Assembly (NCBI RefSeq): GCF_001982635.1
Contig: NZ_MKFI01000002.1
Span: 1,210,309-1,274,308 of the forward strand
Source of the DNA: Bradyrhizobium mercantei
Lineage (GTDB): Bacteria > Pseudomonadota > Alphaproteobacteria > Rhizobiales > Xanthobacteraceae
Direction of reading: 5' to 3'
Length of the DNA: 64,000 bases
Below are positions 25,316-35,993 of the stretch, piece by piece (the first letter of the stretch is position 1; every line of letters begins with the position of its first letter). The notes beneath the pieces are model-generated. The model was not told where the DNA came from and ran no database searches. It worked only from the letters and a program-made list of their open reading frames with translations. A program made the translations under genes and the position numbers.

Positions 25316-26449
25316 ATGCGACGCAATTATGATACTTGCAAACGCGTTTTGGTCACCGGAGGAGCCGGCTTCTTGGGCTCCCATTTAATCGATCGACTGC
25401 TCTCCGACGGCCATGAGGTTGTCTGCGTAGACAATCTCTTCACCGGAACCAAGCACAACATTGAGCATTTGCACGCACACCCGCGCTTTGAATTTTTGCG
25501 CCACGACATCACCTTTCCCCTGCACGTCGAAGTCGATGAGATCTACAACTTGGCCTGCCCCGCGTCGCCGGTCCAATACCAGCACGATCCGGTGCAGACC
25601 ACAAAAACATCGGTGCATGGCGCGATAAATATGTTGGGCCTCGCCAAGCGGCTGAAATGTCGAATTCTGCAGGCTTCGACAAGCGAAGTTTATGGCGATC
25701 CGGCGGTTCATCCTCAACGCGAGGATTATTGGGGCCATGTGAATCCCATCGGTCCTCGGTCTTGCTATGATGAGGGAAAGCGTTGCGCCGAGACCCTGTT
25801 CTTCGATTATCACCGACAGTGCGGCGTCGAAATCAAGGTTGCTCGCATCTTCAACACATACGGCCCGCGGATGCATCGAGCTGACGGTCGAGTGGTTTCG
25901 AATTTCATCATTCAGGCACTCAGCGGCGAGCCGATCACGCTCTACGGTGAGGGCAATCAGACTCGTTCGTTCTGCTACGTGGATGACTTGATTGATGGTC
26001 TCGTGCGCCTGATGGAGAGCCGCGCTTCGTTCACCGGACCGGTCAATATTGGAAATGTTGGAGAATTCAGCATTCGAGAGCTCGCGGAACTGGTGCTTGC
26101 TGAAACCGGCTCCTCTTCAAAACTCGTCAATTTACCGTTGCCCCGCGACGATCCATGGCAACGTCGACCCGATATTTCCCTCGCCAAGGCCGAATTGGGC
26201 TGGCAACCGACCATAAGGCTGCAAGACGGATTGAAGCCGACCGTTGCATATTTCCGCCGCGATCAGGCGCGTCGATCGTGCAAGCCGGAGGAGCAATATA
26301 TCCGATCGCCGTCGACGAACGGGATTAATGGATCAATTCCATCGCGTGCGACATCCTCGAAGCTGAATGATCGCTCGCACATCGTGGAGGTTTCGGCCGT
26401 TCCAAATATCGACCGAACCCCGGCCCAGCACCACGGGGGCGACGTTTGA
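25316..26449 (+). CDS. UDP-glucuronate decarboxylase (UDP-xylose synthase-like SDR)
   Basis: 377 residues from ATG 25316, with GGAGA five bases upstream; the frame opens earlier at 25259 but the family starts here. Glycine motif GGAGFLGSH (15-23), [20 protein letters not shown] (about 79-98) and [19 protein letters not shown] (about 150-168) with the catalytic Y-x-x-x-[12 protein letters not shown], and [15 protein letters not shown] are diagnostic of the Uxs family. It converts UDP-glucuronate to UDP-xylose using bound NAD. The last 60 residues are an unusual tail beyond the family's end, possibly added by rearrangement. Nearest upstream is the dead exoF copy. Confidence 0.92.
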   Translation: MRRNYDTCKRVLVTGGAGFLGSHLIDRLLSDGHEVVCVDNLFTGTKHNIEHLHAHPRFEFLRHDITFPLHVEVDEIYNLACPASPVQYQHDPVQTTKTSVHGAINMLGLAKRLKCRILQASTSEVYGDPAVHPQREDYWGHVNPIGPRSCYDEGKRCAETLFFDYHRQCGVEIKVARIFNTYGPRMHRADGRVVSNFIIQALSGEPITLYGEGNQTRSFCYVDDLIDGLVRLMESRASFTGPVNIGNVGEFSIRELAELVLAETGSSSKLVNLPLPRDDPWQRRPDISLAKAELGWQPTIRLQDGLKPTVAYFRRDQARRSCKPEEQYIRSPSTNGINGSIPSRATSSKLNDRSHIVEVSAVPNIDRTPAQHHGGDV

Positions 26450-26466
26450 CGCGATCCGGGAATGGT

Positions 26467-26488
26467 GCGGCGGCCGTCAGGCCGCCGC
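26467..26488 (+). terminator. GC-rich hairpin after the UDP-glucuronate decarboxylase gene
   Basis: GCGGCGGCC at 26467-26475 pairs with GGCCGCCGC at 26480-26488 around a GTCA loop, a perfect 9-bp stem starting 17 bases after the stop. No T-run follows, so termination strength is uncertain. Confidence 0.45.
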
Positions 26489-26549
26489 CATACATCGGAC
26501 GATTCAGTGCCCGACCTAGGCTAGCTAAGCTCGTGCGCCCCCAAGGCTA

Positions 26550-28139
<1,590 letters not shown>

Positions 28140-28819
28140 TCGCGTGGGTTCCAGTGGAGGCTCGCCACCGGCCAATCCGTATCTGAGTACGGAACGCCGC
28201 GATGCCGTGAGCTTCTTCCGGAAGGGTGCGCATGAAATGGCAATCCCGAACTCCTTGTTAGGAAGGTCGCCTTTTCCGCCGGGCGCACTGTCGGCGCCGT
28301 CTCATGATCTTCGCTACCCGGATAGGCCAAGATCTGATTGAGAGGCATGGTGGTAGCTCGAGTTCATCTTGACTGGGGTGGCTGAGCCACAGCCCTAACC
28401 ACATTTTACGTTCGACAGAATACCTCGGAATTTCCAGGCAGCTCTCTGCAAAGAAGAGTAACTATTCCACGCTCGCTTCATTGCAGCGAGATTGGATTGT
28501 GCATTGCTAGTCTTCGATCGGCCGCAAGATGCGGACGACGACATTTACTTCATACTACGGGAGGTCTTTTGATCTTGGATAGGCGGTCGGTGCGAAACCG
28601 GTGAGAATGCGATCACTTATTGCGAGATGCTGATCCGCGGCTTTCCGTTCGAAACTACAGATCGTCGCCTTCAAGACTGCCCAGGGATGGTTGCATAAAA
28701 TCACGGCCGAAGTCCTCGCTGGGTTGAAGCGGCGCAGAGACAGCTGCAAAATTATCCCCGGCTCTCTGCAATTTTTTTTGAAAATGGCCGGGAGATATCA
28801 GCCTATTTCCGGCCCCGCC
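28140..28819. other. Non-coding debris region
   Basis: About 680 bases without a supportable gene. Short frames lack ribosome sites and protein-like composition. Base composition is mixed. It sits between the dead manC and a small gene and probably contains unrecognisable remnants of the island's rearrangements. No terminal inverted repeats were found by eye. Confidence 0.4.
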
Positions 28820-28830
28820 AGGAGATGAAG

Positions 28831-29067
28831 ATGACCGACGAGCAGTTGATGCGCCTGAAAGTTTACGGCAACAATGTCCAGCGCTATCGCCGATTGCTCA
28901 ATGGCAACCTGACCGAACAAGAGCGTCAGTTCGTCGAAAGGCGCCTCACGGAAGAACAGTTGGCGATCCAGAGCCTGACGGGCGATGGCCTCCCACTCTG
29001 CACGTCAAAGGCTTATGTGAAGAGGTCGCCTTCTTCACCCAGACGCCGTCCGCGTGGTGAAGCATGA
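28831..29067 (+). CDS. Small conserved-looking hypothetical protein
   Basis: 78 residues starting MTDEQLMRLKVYGNN, from ATG 28831; AGGAG at 28820-28824 is six bases upstream and favours this over ATG 28825. The first 50 residues are a charged helical pair (VQRYRRLLNGNLTEQERQFVERRLTEEQLAIQSL), a style I recall from short rhizobial proteins of unknown function. The last 25 residues are Arg/Ser/Pro-rich and may be altered sequence. No signal peptide. Confidence 0.5.
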   Translation: MTDEQLMRLKVYGNNVQRYRRLLNGNLTEQERQFVERRLTEEQLAIQSLTGDGLPLCTSKAYVKRSPSSPRRRPRGEA

Positions 29068-29509
29068 ACGAGCGGGCAGATGCCGAAGGCCGCCGCACGA
29101 GCCGCAGGCTTCTGCCCGCGGATAACAACGAGGGCTTGAACGATTTCGTTGCGGGGTTTGAAGGGACTAACGAATGACTTTTCACGGTCACGTCGTCCAC
29201 ATTGGCCGAACAGCGCAGATCTTCATCGATCGCAGCTCTCGGCGGCCGGCGCATCAGGAGACAAGCAGGTCGCCGAGGAGGTCAGAGGATCACCCCGTGC
29301 TGCGGAGCCTACGTCCGCAAGTAAAGACACCGGAAACCCTGATCGGACGAGCGTGAGCGAATTGTTCCGCGAGCAATTAGTCAAATGTGCGGAGAGCGCT
29401 TCGGTTATCGTTGGGAGGCTCGGGGCACTTCAAAGCGAAGGCAAACAAGAGAAGCGCCGTGTGACGCTCCCTTAGAGCACAAAACGCCTGTTTCAGCCTT
29501 GAGGTGGCT
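29068..29509. other. Region without a supportable gene
   Basis: About 440 bases. Frames at 29149-29475 and 29174-29356 are open but compositionally poor (Ser/Arg/Pro mixes) and lack ribosome sites. It leads into an IS481 transposase fragment and may include its unrecognisable N-terminal part. Confidence 0.35.
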
Positions 29510-29696
29510 AAAGTCCGTCGCCTTGGGTGAGCGGGCCTACCCGCGAGCCTACGACACCTCAGACCAGCGTGCCAAAAACCTGCCAATCTGGCTTCATCAC
29601 TACAATTGGCATCGATCGCACGGTAGTCTGCAAGCCAAACCATCCATCAGCCGCCTCCGCCTCCCGGAGGACGACCTTTTGAGATTCCACAGTTAG
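29510..29696 (+). pseudogene. IS481-type transposase C-terminal fragment
   Basis: Plus-strand translation ends ERAYPRAYDTSDQRAKNLPI, then WLHHYNWHRSHGSLQAKPSI, SRL...LLRFHS. This is the conserved tail of IS481/integrase-core transposases (W-L-H-x-Y-N-x-x-R-x-H-x-x-L-x-x-x-P-x-x-R). The catalytic Asp residues upstream are missing. One of two dead transposase ends that face each other here. Confidence 0.75.
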
Positions 29697-29756
29697 CGGC
29701 TCCCGCTACCAATTTTTGCGATTGCCCAGCCCTGACACATAGGTAACGGATCGTAC

Positions 29757-30075
29757 CTAAGACGTGGGTGACAGCGTGGTGCCGAACGGGTTGTCGAGGG
29801 GTTGCAAGGCTTTCTGCTCCAGGTCGACGTATCCCCGATCATAGTGCATGAAGCTGACGAGCCAAATGCCGTGGTCGACTTCCTTGATGCCGAGGTTTTG
29901 GCCGACCAATACGTTGGAGATATTGATCCGCTTGACCCGACCACACACCGACACAGAAGGCCTGCTCACATTGGTTATCGTCGGATTTTTCTTGACCTCC
30001 CGGTACACACGGCGAGCACACGGCGCCTTCTAATAGTCGAGAAACCTGAACTCTCGCTTCAATCCACCACCAAGC
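29757..30075 (-). pseudogene. Second integrase-core transposase C-terminal fragment
   Basis: Minus strand: RVKRINISNVLVGQNLGIKE, then IWLVSFMHYDRGYVDLEQKA and LQPLDNPFG, the beta-rich C-terminal domain found after the DDE core in a widespread integrase-core transposase type of rhizobia. The upstream part is broken across frames. It lies tail-to-tail with the fragment at 29510-29696, so two elements were brought together. Confidence 0.65.
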
Positions 30076-30189
30076 CACAACTGGATTTATCCATTTTCAT
30101 ATCTTAACCGCGTCATTCGATGCCCGTCAGAGGTTAGAGCATTGCGTTCCTGAAGCGGGCATTCGCCATTCGCTGGCACCCCCGCCCCA

Positions 30190-31254
30190 TCAATCAGGCA
30201 TCCACCTGATGGAAGCCGGGTTGGTGGGCCGCGTGGTCGTGTACGTGATCAGATCGTAGCCGCGCTCGACGACGAGATCGGCGACTTCGATGAAGCCTTC
30301 GTCATTGTCGTCCTTCGAGCTATGAAGGGTAACGTCGCTGATGGGAACGTTCTGGTTGGTCAGAGACAGCTTGACGAACCCCTGATGATCTCGAATTGGC
30401 TTGCAGATCGGAATCAGCCTCGCCTCGAAGTTCGTCGGGTGATAGGGCTTGAGGCGCAGGTTCTTGTGGAAGGTCCTGTCTCCCTCAATCGACAGCACGC
30501 TCTTGCAAGCCGCCGAATTGACCATCATGCCGCGGATCGATGCATCCGACCCGATGTAGACCGGATAGGTTTCTCCGCGCCCGAACCTGACGCCGGAGAA
30601 ACTTATCAGTCTCGATGAGTATTCAACCGGCGTGCCCGGCACTTGATCCCTGAGCGGAACGCGTTCGTAAGCAGTGAATGCAAACGTGCGTTTGCACTTT
30701 GTCGTCGCGGTCGTTCTTATCTTAGTCAAGAAATTGCCAAGGTGCGTCGCTATCACCCCCGAGAGGAGTTCGGCCGGATGACTGCCGTCTGCGTAGAGTT
30801 CCTTCGCGTCAACGTTGTTGGACTTGGCGACGGCAGCAATGACGTCTCGCACATCAAGGTAGTACCAGTCCTGCTTCTGGCAGACTGAAATGCAGGCAGA
30901 AATGATCGTCCTTGATGCGTTGATGTCGCTCACCGGTATGCAGACAAAGACCGGTTCGCAATTTGCGCGCTTGGCGGAATGGCCAATCCACTCAACCCAC
31001 TTCACAACATCGTAGTAATCGATGGCATTGGCCGACAGCAGCGAGAAATCGATGACGCACGTATCGACGATGCAGAACTCCGAGCCCTGAAAAAAGTCGC
31101 CCTGGGCGAAGTAAGGACCGAGCAAGGACGGCGACGCCCCGATCCTTCCCGCTGATTTCACGGTGATCGTGTCGTCGGCATCCAGAAACTTCTGAAAGAA
31201 CCCCGCCTTCAAGATGCTGTTTGACTGTCCCAGGATCGAAATGTTCAGCGACAT
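30190..31254 (-). CDS. SGNH/GDSL hydrolase-like protein with C-terminal beta domain
   Basis: 354 residues from ATG 31254; the longer frame to 31614 is antisense to the neighbour. The start MSLNISILGQSNSILKAGFF has the serine of an SGNH block I (G-Q-S-N-S in place of G-D-S), and ELYADGSHPAELLSGVIATHL (about 180-200) supplies the D-x-x-H of block V. VFVCIPVSDINASR may be block III. About 140 further residues form a strand-rich domain. Such proteins edit O-acyl groups on polysaccharide. No signal peptide is seen. It starts 31 bp from the divergent SGNH gene, so both probably share a control region. Confidence 0.72.
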   Translation of the reverse strand: MSLNISILGQSNSILKAGFFQKFLDADDTITVKSAGRIGASPSLLGPYFAQGDFFQGSEFCIVDTCVIDFSLLSANAIDYYDVVKWVEWIGHSAKRANCEPVFVCIPVSDINASRTIISACISVCQKQDWYYLDVRDVIAAVAKSNNVDAKELYADGSHPAELLSGVIATHLGNFLTKIRTTATTKCKRTFAFTAYERVPLRDQVPGTPVEYSSRLISFSGVRFGRGETYPVYIGSDASIRGMMVNSAACKSVLSIEGDRTFHKNLRLKPYHPTNFEARLIPICKPIRDHQGFVKLSLTNQNVPISDVTLHSSKDDNDEGFIEVADLVVERGYDLITYTTTRPTNPASIRWMPD

Positions 31255-31285
31255 CGGATTGACCGCCCTCAGATGGAACCGCTCA

Positions 31286-32059
31286 ATGACATCGAAAACA
31301 CCCGATGGAGAACTTCGCCACACCGCGTCAACGACATCGATGGTCTGTGTCGCGGCGACGTTATCAATTGTCGCGGCGCTCTGTCTACCATCCGCGGACC
31401 GCGCGCAGCAGAGCCCGAGATCCGCATGCGACAAGACCGACACGCAATTCGCCGTATCACCGTCGGTGCCCGACAACGCGGATGCGCTCCGCAAGTATGA
31501 AAGAAATGTGTCCGGACTAACCAGTGACGTCTCAACGGTGATGCTTGGCGACTCGCTCGTCGAGGCATGGCCGAAAGATTTGTCGGCGACGCTCGGCGCC
31601 GGACCCGTGGCCAATCTCGGCGTCGGACGCGACAGGATTCAAAACACGCTCTGGTTCATCGAACACAACCGCGAGCGACTGCGACAGATCAAGCCGAAGA
31701 CAGTTATCGTGCTGGTCGGGACCAACAACATCTATCTCGATAAGCCGTGCGGAGTGATGGAATCGTATCAGAAGCTGTTTGGAGAGATCAGGTCGATCTG
31801 GCAGAACGGCAGGATCTACAGCATCCACATTCTGCCGCGAGGCGAACAAATGAAGGGAGCGGCCGAGAACATTGCATATGTCAATTCCGAACTCAGCAGG
31901 AGAAGCAAGGAGCTCGGAATCAGAACGATCGACGCCTCTGACATCGCATGCGGAAAGACGACGCCATGCGCCAATTACAAGGGCGATCTCCTGCACCTGA
32001 CGCCTCCGGGATACGAAATCCTCACCAGGATCACCCGGGCCAGCATTGGCGCACCATAG
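31286..32059 (+). CDS. Secreted SGNH/GDSL hydrolase
   Basis: 257 residues from ATG 31286 (open to 31214). An N-terminal hydrophobic stretch (TSMVCVAATLSIVAALCLPSA) suggests export or a membrane anchor. All SGNH blocks are clear: VMLGDSLVEAW (nucleophile Ser), NLGVGRDRIQNTLW (Gly), VIVLVGTNNIY (Asn) and GDLLHLTPPGYEIL (Asp/His). The family removes acetyl or acyl groups from carbohydrates and peptidoglycan. In this place, at the edge of a polysaccharide island and opposite a second SGNH-like gene, periplasmic de-O-acylation of the polymer is plausible. Confidence 0.85.
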   Translation: MTSKTPDGELRHTASTTSMVCVAATLSIVAALCLPSADRAQQSPRSACDKTDTQFAVSPSVPDNADALRKYERNVSGLTSDVSTVMLGDSLVEAWPKDLSATLGAGPVANLGVGRDRIQNTLWFIEHNRERLRQIKPKTVIVLVGTNNIYLDKPCGVMESYQKLFGEIRSIWQNGRIYSIHILPRGEQMKGAAENIAYVNSELSRRSKELGIRTIDASDIACGKTTPCANYKGDLLHLTPPGYEILTRITRASIGAP

Positions 32060-32079
32060 CGTGCGCGCGAGCCGATCTG

Positions 32080-32289
32080 CTAGGTAAGCATCGAGATGAT
32101 CGATTGCAGCTGATCGGAGGCCGACGACACGAGGCCGTCGAACGACGTCTGGCCGTGGGCCGCCGCGCGCAGGATCGTTTCGGCAACGGCGGCCTTGAGA
32201 CCGAACACGGATTGATCCGGTGGTACGCTTGCCATGACCGCGTCCAACGCATCGCGCATGGTCTGGATCAGCTCGGAGCTGTACTTCAT
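32080..32289 (-). CDS. Small helical hypothetical protein
   Basis: 69 residues, start ATG 32289 with GGAGGA six bases upstream. The sequence is a set of amphipathic helices (SELIQTMRDALDAVMASV, GLKAAVAETILRAAAHG, SFDGLVSSASDQLQSIISML) without signal or membrane segment. I recall proteins of this style annotated as hypothetical in Bradyrhizobium; no function is known to me. Stands alone between the SGNH gene and a repeat element. Confidence 0.65.
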   Translation of the reverse strand: MKYSSELIQTMRDALDAVMASVPPDQSVFGLKAAVAETILRAAAHGQTSFDGLVSSASDQLQSIISMLT

Positions 32290-32377
32290 GGCTTGTCCTC
32301 CGCATCTCCAGAATAAGCGGCGTGCGCGCGGTCACCACTCACAAGGCCGCGATTCCAGATTGCCTTTTCTTAATGCG

Positions 32378-32478
32378 CTAAAGCGCGATGGGATCGGTTT
32401 GAATCGTCATCGCGCTTTAGATTCTTGTTTTAGCATGATCTTTTCGGAAAACCGCTTCGCACTTTTCCGGATCATGCT
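32378..32478. repeat. Double palindromic intergenic repeat behind dinB
   Basis: Two adjacent hairpins. CTAAAGCGCGATG (32378-32390) pairs perfectly with CATCGCGCTTTAG (32408-32420). Then AGCATGATC (32432-32440) pairs with GATCATGCT (32470-32478), with inner arms CGGAAAA (32445-32451) and TTTTCCG (32463-32469). It ends exactly one base before the dinB stop codon region. I recall this sequence type as dispersed in Bradyrhizobium/Rhodopseudomonas genomes. It may also act as the dinB terminator. Confidence 0.75.
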
Positions 32479-33747
32479 CTAGAGATCCTTCTCGGCAAGC
32501 TCGCGAAATGCGTCGGGCACCGAGCGAGGCGCCTCCAGCGCGGCCGAGCCGTATCCGATCGCCTCCCAGCCAAAGCGATCGCGGATCCTGTCGATCGCGC
32601 AATCCGCCGCAAAGCGCGCCATCCCTGTCGGACTTCCCGGGCGAAGCGCCTCATCCGCCAGCCCAAGCGGAAGCTCCAGCGCAAGATCCCAATGCTCCTC
32701 GAGATGCGACACCGAGATCGCCAGCAGCGAGATGATCTTCTCGCGGGGATATTCAGCCAGGATCGCGCGCACAAGACCGTCGGCGAGCCGCGCGAGAATC
32801 ATTGTCGAGCAGACCGGCGCGTCGAGCGTGATCGCGCGCGTCACCGACTTCAGATCGGCGAAACGAACACGCACCGTCACGGTTCGTCCGGGCCGGGATT
32901 TCGCCCGAAGCCGCGTGGCGACGCGGTCGGCAAGATGAAGCAGCGTTGGCCGGATGACCTGCTCGGTCGCAGGCGTTCGGCCGAGCGCCGATTGCGCTCC
33001 TGCCGAGCGCGCACGCCGGTGCGGCTTGAGTTGTCGCGGATCGCGATTCCAGGCCAGCGCGGCGAGCTTCTCGCCCGCCGCCGGACCGAGCAGGCGCGCC
33101 AGCGAGCGTTCCGACAATCTGGCGAGCTGGCCGATCGTCGCGACGCCGATCGCCTCCAGCCGTGTCCTTGTGACCGGCCCTACTCCCCACATCAACTCAA
33201 CGGGCAATTCGTGCAGGAAGCCGAGCTCGGCGCCGGGATCGACGACGACGAGACCGTCGGGCTTTGCAACCTGCGACGCGATCTTCGCCAGATGCTTGGT
33301 GCGCGCGACGCCCACCGAGATCGGAAGGCCGAGCTCGCTGCGCACGCGCCGCCGGATCGTCGCGGCGATTTCGGCGGGCGTCCCGAACAGATGCGTGCAG
33401 CCGGCAACGTCCGCAAATGCCTCGTCGATCGAAATGCGTTCGACCAGCGGCGTGAAGTCGCCGATCACCTTGATCGCTGCGTCACCCAGCCGCTTGTAGT
33501 CACTGAAATGGCCGCCGACAAAGATCAGTTGCGGACACAGCCGGCGTGCATCCCGTCCCGACATGCCGCCGCGCACGCCGAACGCCTTGGCCTCGTAGGA
33601 CGCGGCAAGCACGACCCCGCCGCCGACGGCAATCGGCTTGCCTCGCAGCGACGGCGCGAGCAGCTGCTCGACCGACGCGTAAAAGGCATCCAGGTCCGCG
33701 TGAAGGATGGTGGCTGCGACTGCCATCTCAACCCGTTCGTCCCTCAC
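32479..33747 (-). CDS. dinB: DNA polymerase IV (Y family)
   Basis: 422 residues (ATG 33726 is an equally good start, giving MAVAATILHADLDAFYASVE). The catalytic acidic residues lie in LHADLDAFYASVEQ (about 15-28) and RISIDEAFADV (about 105-115), and SYEAKAFGVRGGM is the nucleotide-site block of Y-family enzymes. LMWGVGPVTRTRLEAIGVATIGQLA is the helix-hairpin-helix thumb. The C-terminal little-finger domain is present, but no clear beta-clamp motif (QLxLF) ends the protein. It does low-fidelity translesion synthesis. Alone, not in an imuAB-dnaE2 cassette. Marks the return to chromosomal backbone. Confidence 0.9.
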   Translation of the reverse strand: MRDERVEMAVAATILHADLDAFYASVEQLLAPSLRGKPIAVGGGVVLAASYEAKAFGVRGGMSGRDARRLCPQLIFVGGHFSDYKRLGDAAIKVIGDFTPLVERISIDEAFADVAGCTHLFGTPAEIAATIRRRVRSELGLPISVGVARTKHLAKIASQVAKPDGLVVVDPGAELGFLHELPVELMWGVGPVTRTRLEAIGVATIGQLARLSERSLARLLGPAAGEKLAALAWNRDPRQLKPHRRARSAGAQSALGRTPATEQVIRPTLLHLADRVATRLRAKSRPGRTVTVRVRFADLKSVTRAITLDAPVCSTMILARLADGLVRAILAEYPREKIISLLAISVSHLEEHWDLALELPLGLADEALRPGSPTGMARFAADCAIDRIRDRFGWEAIGYGSAALEAPRSVPDAFRELAEKDL

Positions 33748-34159
33748 CCCCGACCGAAGCCGCGCGTCCTCGGGCGCTGTAATTGATCCTAGAACAGAAC
33801 AAGAACATACTCAACCTGTCTTTGCCGTCTCAGCCGCCGGCGCCGCGAACGACGCCTGGCCGTCACCGAGCGTTGCCGATCCTGCGCGCTCGCGGCGCGA
33901 ACGTGCGCGGCCCCGACGTCCGCGACGCGCTGCTCAAGCTAGGCAGCAGGCGTAGCGAGTACTGCGCGCGACCTTCCCTCACCGTCACCCTGAGGAGGCC
34001 GCAGCGCGGCCGTCTCGAAGGGTCGACGGCCCAGCTGGCGGCCGTGCATCCTTCGAGACGCGCTACGCGCTCCTCAGGATGACGGGTCCTCGCATCGTGC
34101 CCAGCCCGCTGATGGCCGGCTTGCTTTGACGGACAGGCTTTTTCGGATAGAAATCTGGA
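33748..34159. other. Intergenic region holding a repeat element
   Basis: About 410 bases between dinB and a small gene, with no gene. The centre is the inverted repeat at 33984-34083. The rest is GC-rich without a clear promoter. Confidence 0.5.
33984..34083. repeat. Long inverted-repeat intergenic element
   Basis: GTCACCCTGAGGAG (33984-33997) faces CTCCTCAGGATGAC (34070-34083), and GGCCGTCTCGAAGG (about 34008-34021) faces CCTTCGAGACGCG (about 34050-34062). The whole 100-bp unit folds back on itself. This composition (CCTGAGGAGC..., CTTCGAGACG...) is a dispersed repeat I associate with Bradyrhizobiaceae. Its role is unknown; possibly transcript end or REP-like mobile sequence. Confidence 0.75.
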
Positions 34160-34426
34160 ATGACCGACCACTCTCATCAGGTGGACTTCCAAGCCGCGGC
34201 CTACCTCTACAAATGGCCCTCTCTCAACAACTCCAGGCGAGAGGATCGCGCGCCCTATATGGTCGTCGACGGAACGCTCGACCAATGTATCAGGGATTTC
34301 ATGGGCAAGCCCGAGAGGACGCGCCATCTGTACGAGATCCGCACCAAATCGCAGCCTCCCCTCGTCCCCGACGTGCTGTCGCCCGAGCACGTGATCGAGC
34401 TTTCCAGGCTTCGCGAGTTCCTCTGA
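34160..34426 (+). CDS. Small conserved-looking hypothetical protein
   Basis: 88 residues. Mixed polar sequence with conserved-looking segments FQAAAYLYKWPSL, APYMVVDGTLDQCIRDFMGK and HLYEIRTKSQPPLVPDVLS. No signal peptide, no membrane helix. It is followed 151 bp later by the membrane/coiled-coil gene. I know no function; protein-like composition and a G-rich site before ATG support that it is a real gene. Confidence 0.65.
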   Translation: MTDHSHQVDFQAAAYLYKWPSLNNSRREDRAPYMVVDGTLDQCIRDFMGKPERTRHLYEIRTKSQPPLVPDVLSPEHVIELSRLREFL

Positions 34427-34577
34427 GCCGCTGCGGTTTGACGTCGCGTCTCGTTCGCGCGCGGACTTATCCATCTGTCGTAGGCCAGGAGCCGGATTGT
34501 TTGCCTGCAACAGAGCCGTTACATTCGCGTGACTCTCTGTCTGCACGAGCGGCCGATGGGGCATCGAGAGGCGCCGC

Positions 34578-35738
34578 ATGAGATTCAATCTGGCGATCCT
34601 GAGTGTGCTGGCCGCAAGGCCCGAGCAGCGGATCCCGCTTGATGAGGTCAGTCGCGAAGTCAAACGCATGATCGCGGCGGGCGATGCAGCCACGAAGCTG
34701 AAGCGATCGTCCGAGCTTGGCGATGCCGACGTCTTTCAATCCGGATGGGCTTCCATCAACGAGTCCGGCCTCCAGATCACGGAGACCGGGCTCGCGCTCT
34801 GGAGCTCGCTTGAAGCCTCCCGCGCCGAACAGGAACTGATCGCGCAGGAGCTCGGCGAGCAGGAGCTCATCGACCAGAAACTTAGCGAACGGCAAGCCCA
34901 GCCCCTGGAGGTTGTCGTTGCCGCTCCCTCCGATGCGATCAGCAACGCCGTTGTCGACCGGCCCAGCGGAATCGATGGGCAATTGCCGCGCGTGACGGGC
35001 GACGGCCTTGCCGATCGCATGATTTCGAGGCCAAGCCACGCACCCGCAGCGCTCGATCTGTCCGCGCAAATCCCGCTGATCCCTGAGCCGGCATTCGGCT
35101 CGATTCACGCTGCGGACCCGAACGATTCCCGGCTCTCGCGACTCGCGAAATTGCTCGGCAGCAGCATGCCGGGATTTGCCCGGACGCGGCGTCGGCGTTC
35201 GCCGGCAGACGCGCCGGATCGGAAAACCGTCAATCGCGTCGGAATGACGGGGCTGGCCGTTGCATGTCTCAGCCTGATTTCGGTCGTCGCCTGCGTTGCC
35301 GCAGCGATCGCACTCGGCCAGAACTCCTCCCTGAAATCGGATATCGTCATGCTGCACCGGGAGCTCGTGCCGCTGCGGGAGCGCCTTGCAAAGCTCGAGC
35401 AGGACGCAGCGAGGCGCGAAGCCGCGCAACGGGAAGAAGCGCAAGACAGGGCCGAGGCGGAAAAGAGGGCGGCGATCATCGAGCAGGCCGCACTCAATCT
35501 CTCGCGAGAAGAGATTCAATTGATCAGGGAGTATATCAAGGCCGCGCCCATGCCCGGCGCAGCTGCAACGCCGGTCAATGTCGGCGATCCCGTCACCGGC
35601 GGAATGATTCCGCTGCCATCGCCGCTGACCGAAAAAATTCCGAGGCTGGTCGGTGCAAGATTTTCCATCCGCAACGGCGCCATCATCATCAGCGCACGCA
35701 ACAGCCGCCGCATCGATGCCGTGCTGATGCCGAATTAG
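34578..35738 (+). CDS. Hypothetical membrane protein, winged-helix-like N-terminus and coiled coil
   Basis: 386 residues in clear blocks. Residues 1-75 resemble a small winged-helix/Mrr-N-like module (ILSVLAARPEQRIPLDEVSREVKRMI, ESGLQITETGLALWSSL). A Glu/Gln-rich helix follows (AEQELIAQELGEQELIDQKL). A Pro/Asp-rich linker leads to one membrane segment (about 239-261, MTGLAVACLSLISVVACVAAAIAL). Next is a coiled coil (LRERLAKLEQDAARREAAQR), and last a short beta-rich domain (RLVGARFSIRNGAIIISA). It is a cytoplasm-to-periplasm bridging protein. Function not known to me. Confidence 0.7.
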   Translation: MRFNLAILSVLAARPEQRIPLDEVSREVKRMIAAGDAATKLKRSSELGDADVFQSGWASINESGLQITETGLALWSSLEASRAEQELIAQELGEQELIDQKLSERQAQPLEVVVAAPSDAISNAVVDRPSGIDGQLPRVTGDGLADRMISRPSHAPAALDLSAQIPLIPEPAFGSIHAADPNDSRLSRLAKLLGSSMPGFARTRRRRSPADAPDRKTVNRVGMTGLAVACLSLISVVACVAAAIALGQNSSLKSDIVMLHRELVPLRERLAKLEQDAARREAAQREEAQDRAEAEKRAAIIEQAALNLSREEIQLIREYIKAAPMPGAAATPVNVGDPVTGGMIPLPSPLTEKIPRLVGARFSIRNGAIIISARNSRRIDAVLMPN

Positions 35739-35993
35739 CTCGGCACGGGCAGCCTTGATGCACCGCGCATACGACCCGGCGCAGCCCCACGATGGGCTCC
35801 GGGCGATGCTTGCCCCCGATTAACCGTAATAGCCGGCCGTTTCCAGAACCCGCCGGTTGATGCTATCCTGATGCTTATTCCCGTTCGGATGCATCACGCA
35901 TCCCGCCTATTGCACCGCTTTATCGATTTCCGTTGTCGCCGATTTTTTCGATGTTGATTTGGCACCGCGTGCCGCAAGCGATTTCAGAACGCC

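Noticed and set aside
29149..29475. 108-codon plus-strand open frame
   Set aside because: Low-information Ser/Arg/Pro composition in a region of IS debris; no ribosome site.
31255..31614. 120-codon N-terminal extension of the minus-strand SGNH-like gene
   Set aside because: Antisense to the conserved start of the plus-strand SGNH hydrolase; homology-like sequence begins at MSLNISILGQSNS.
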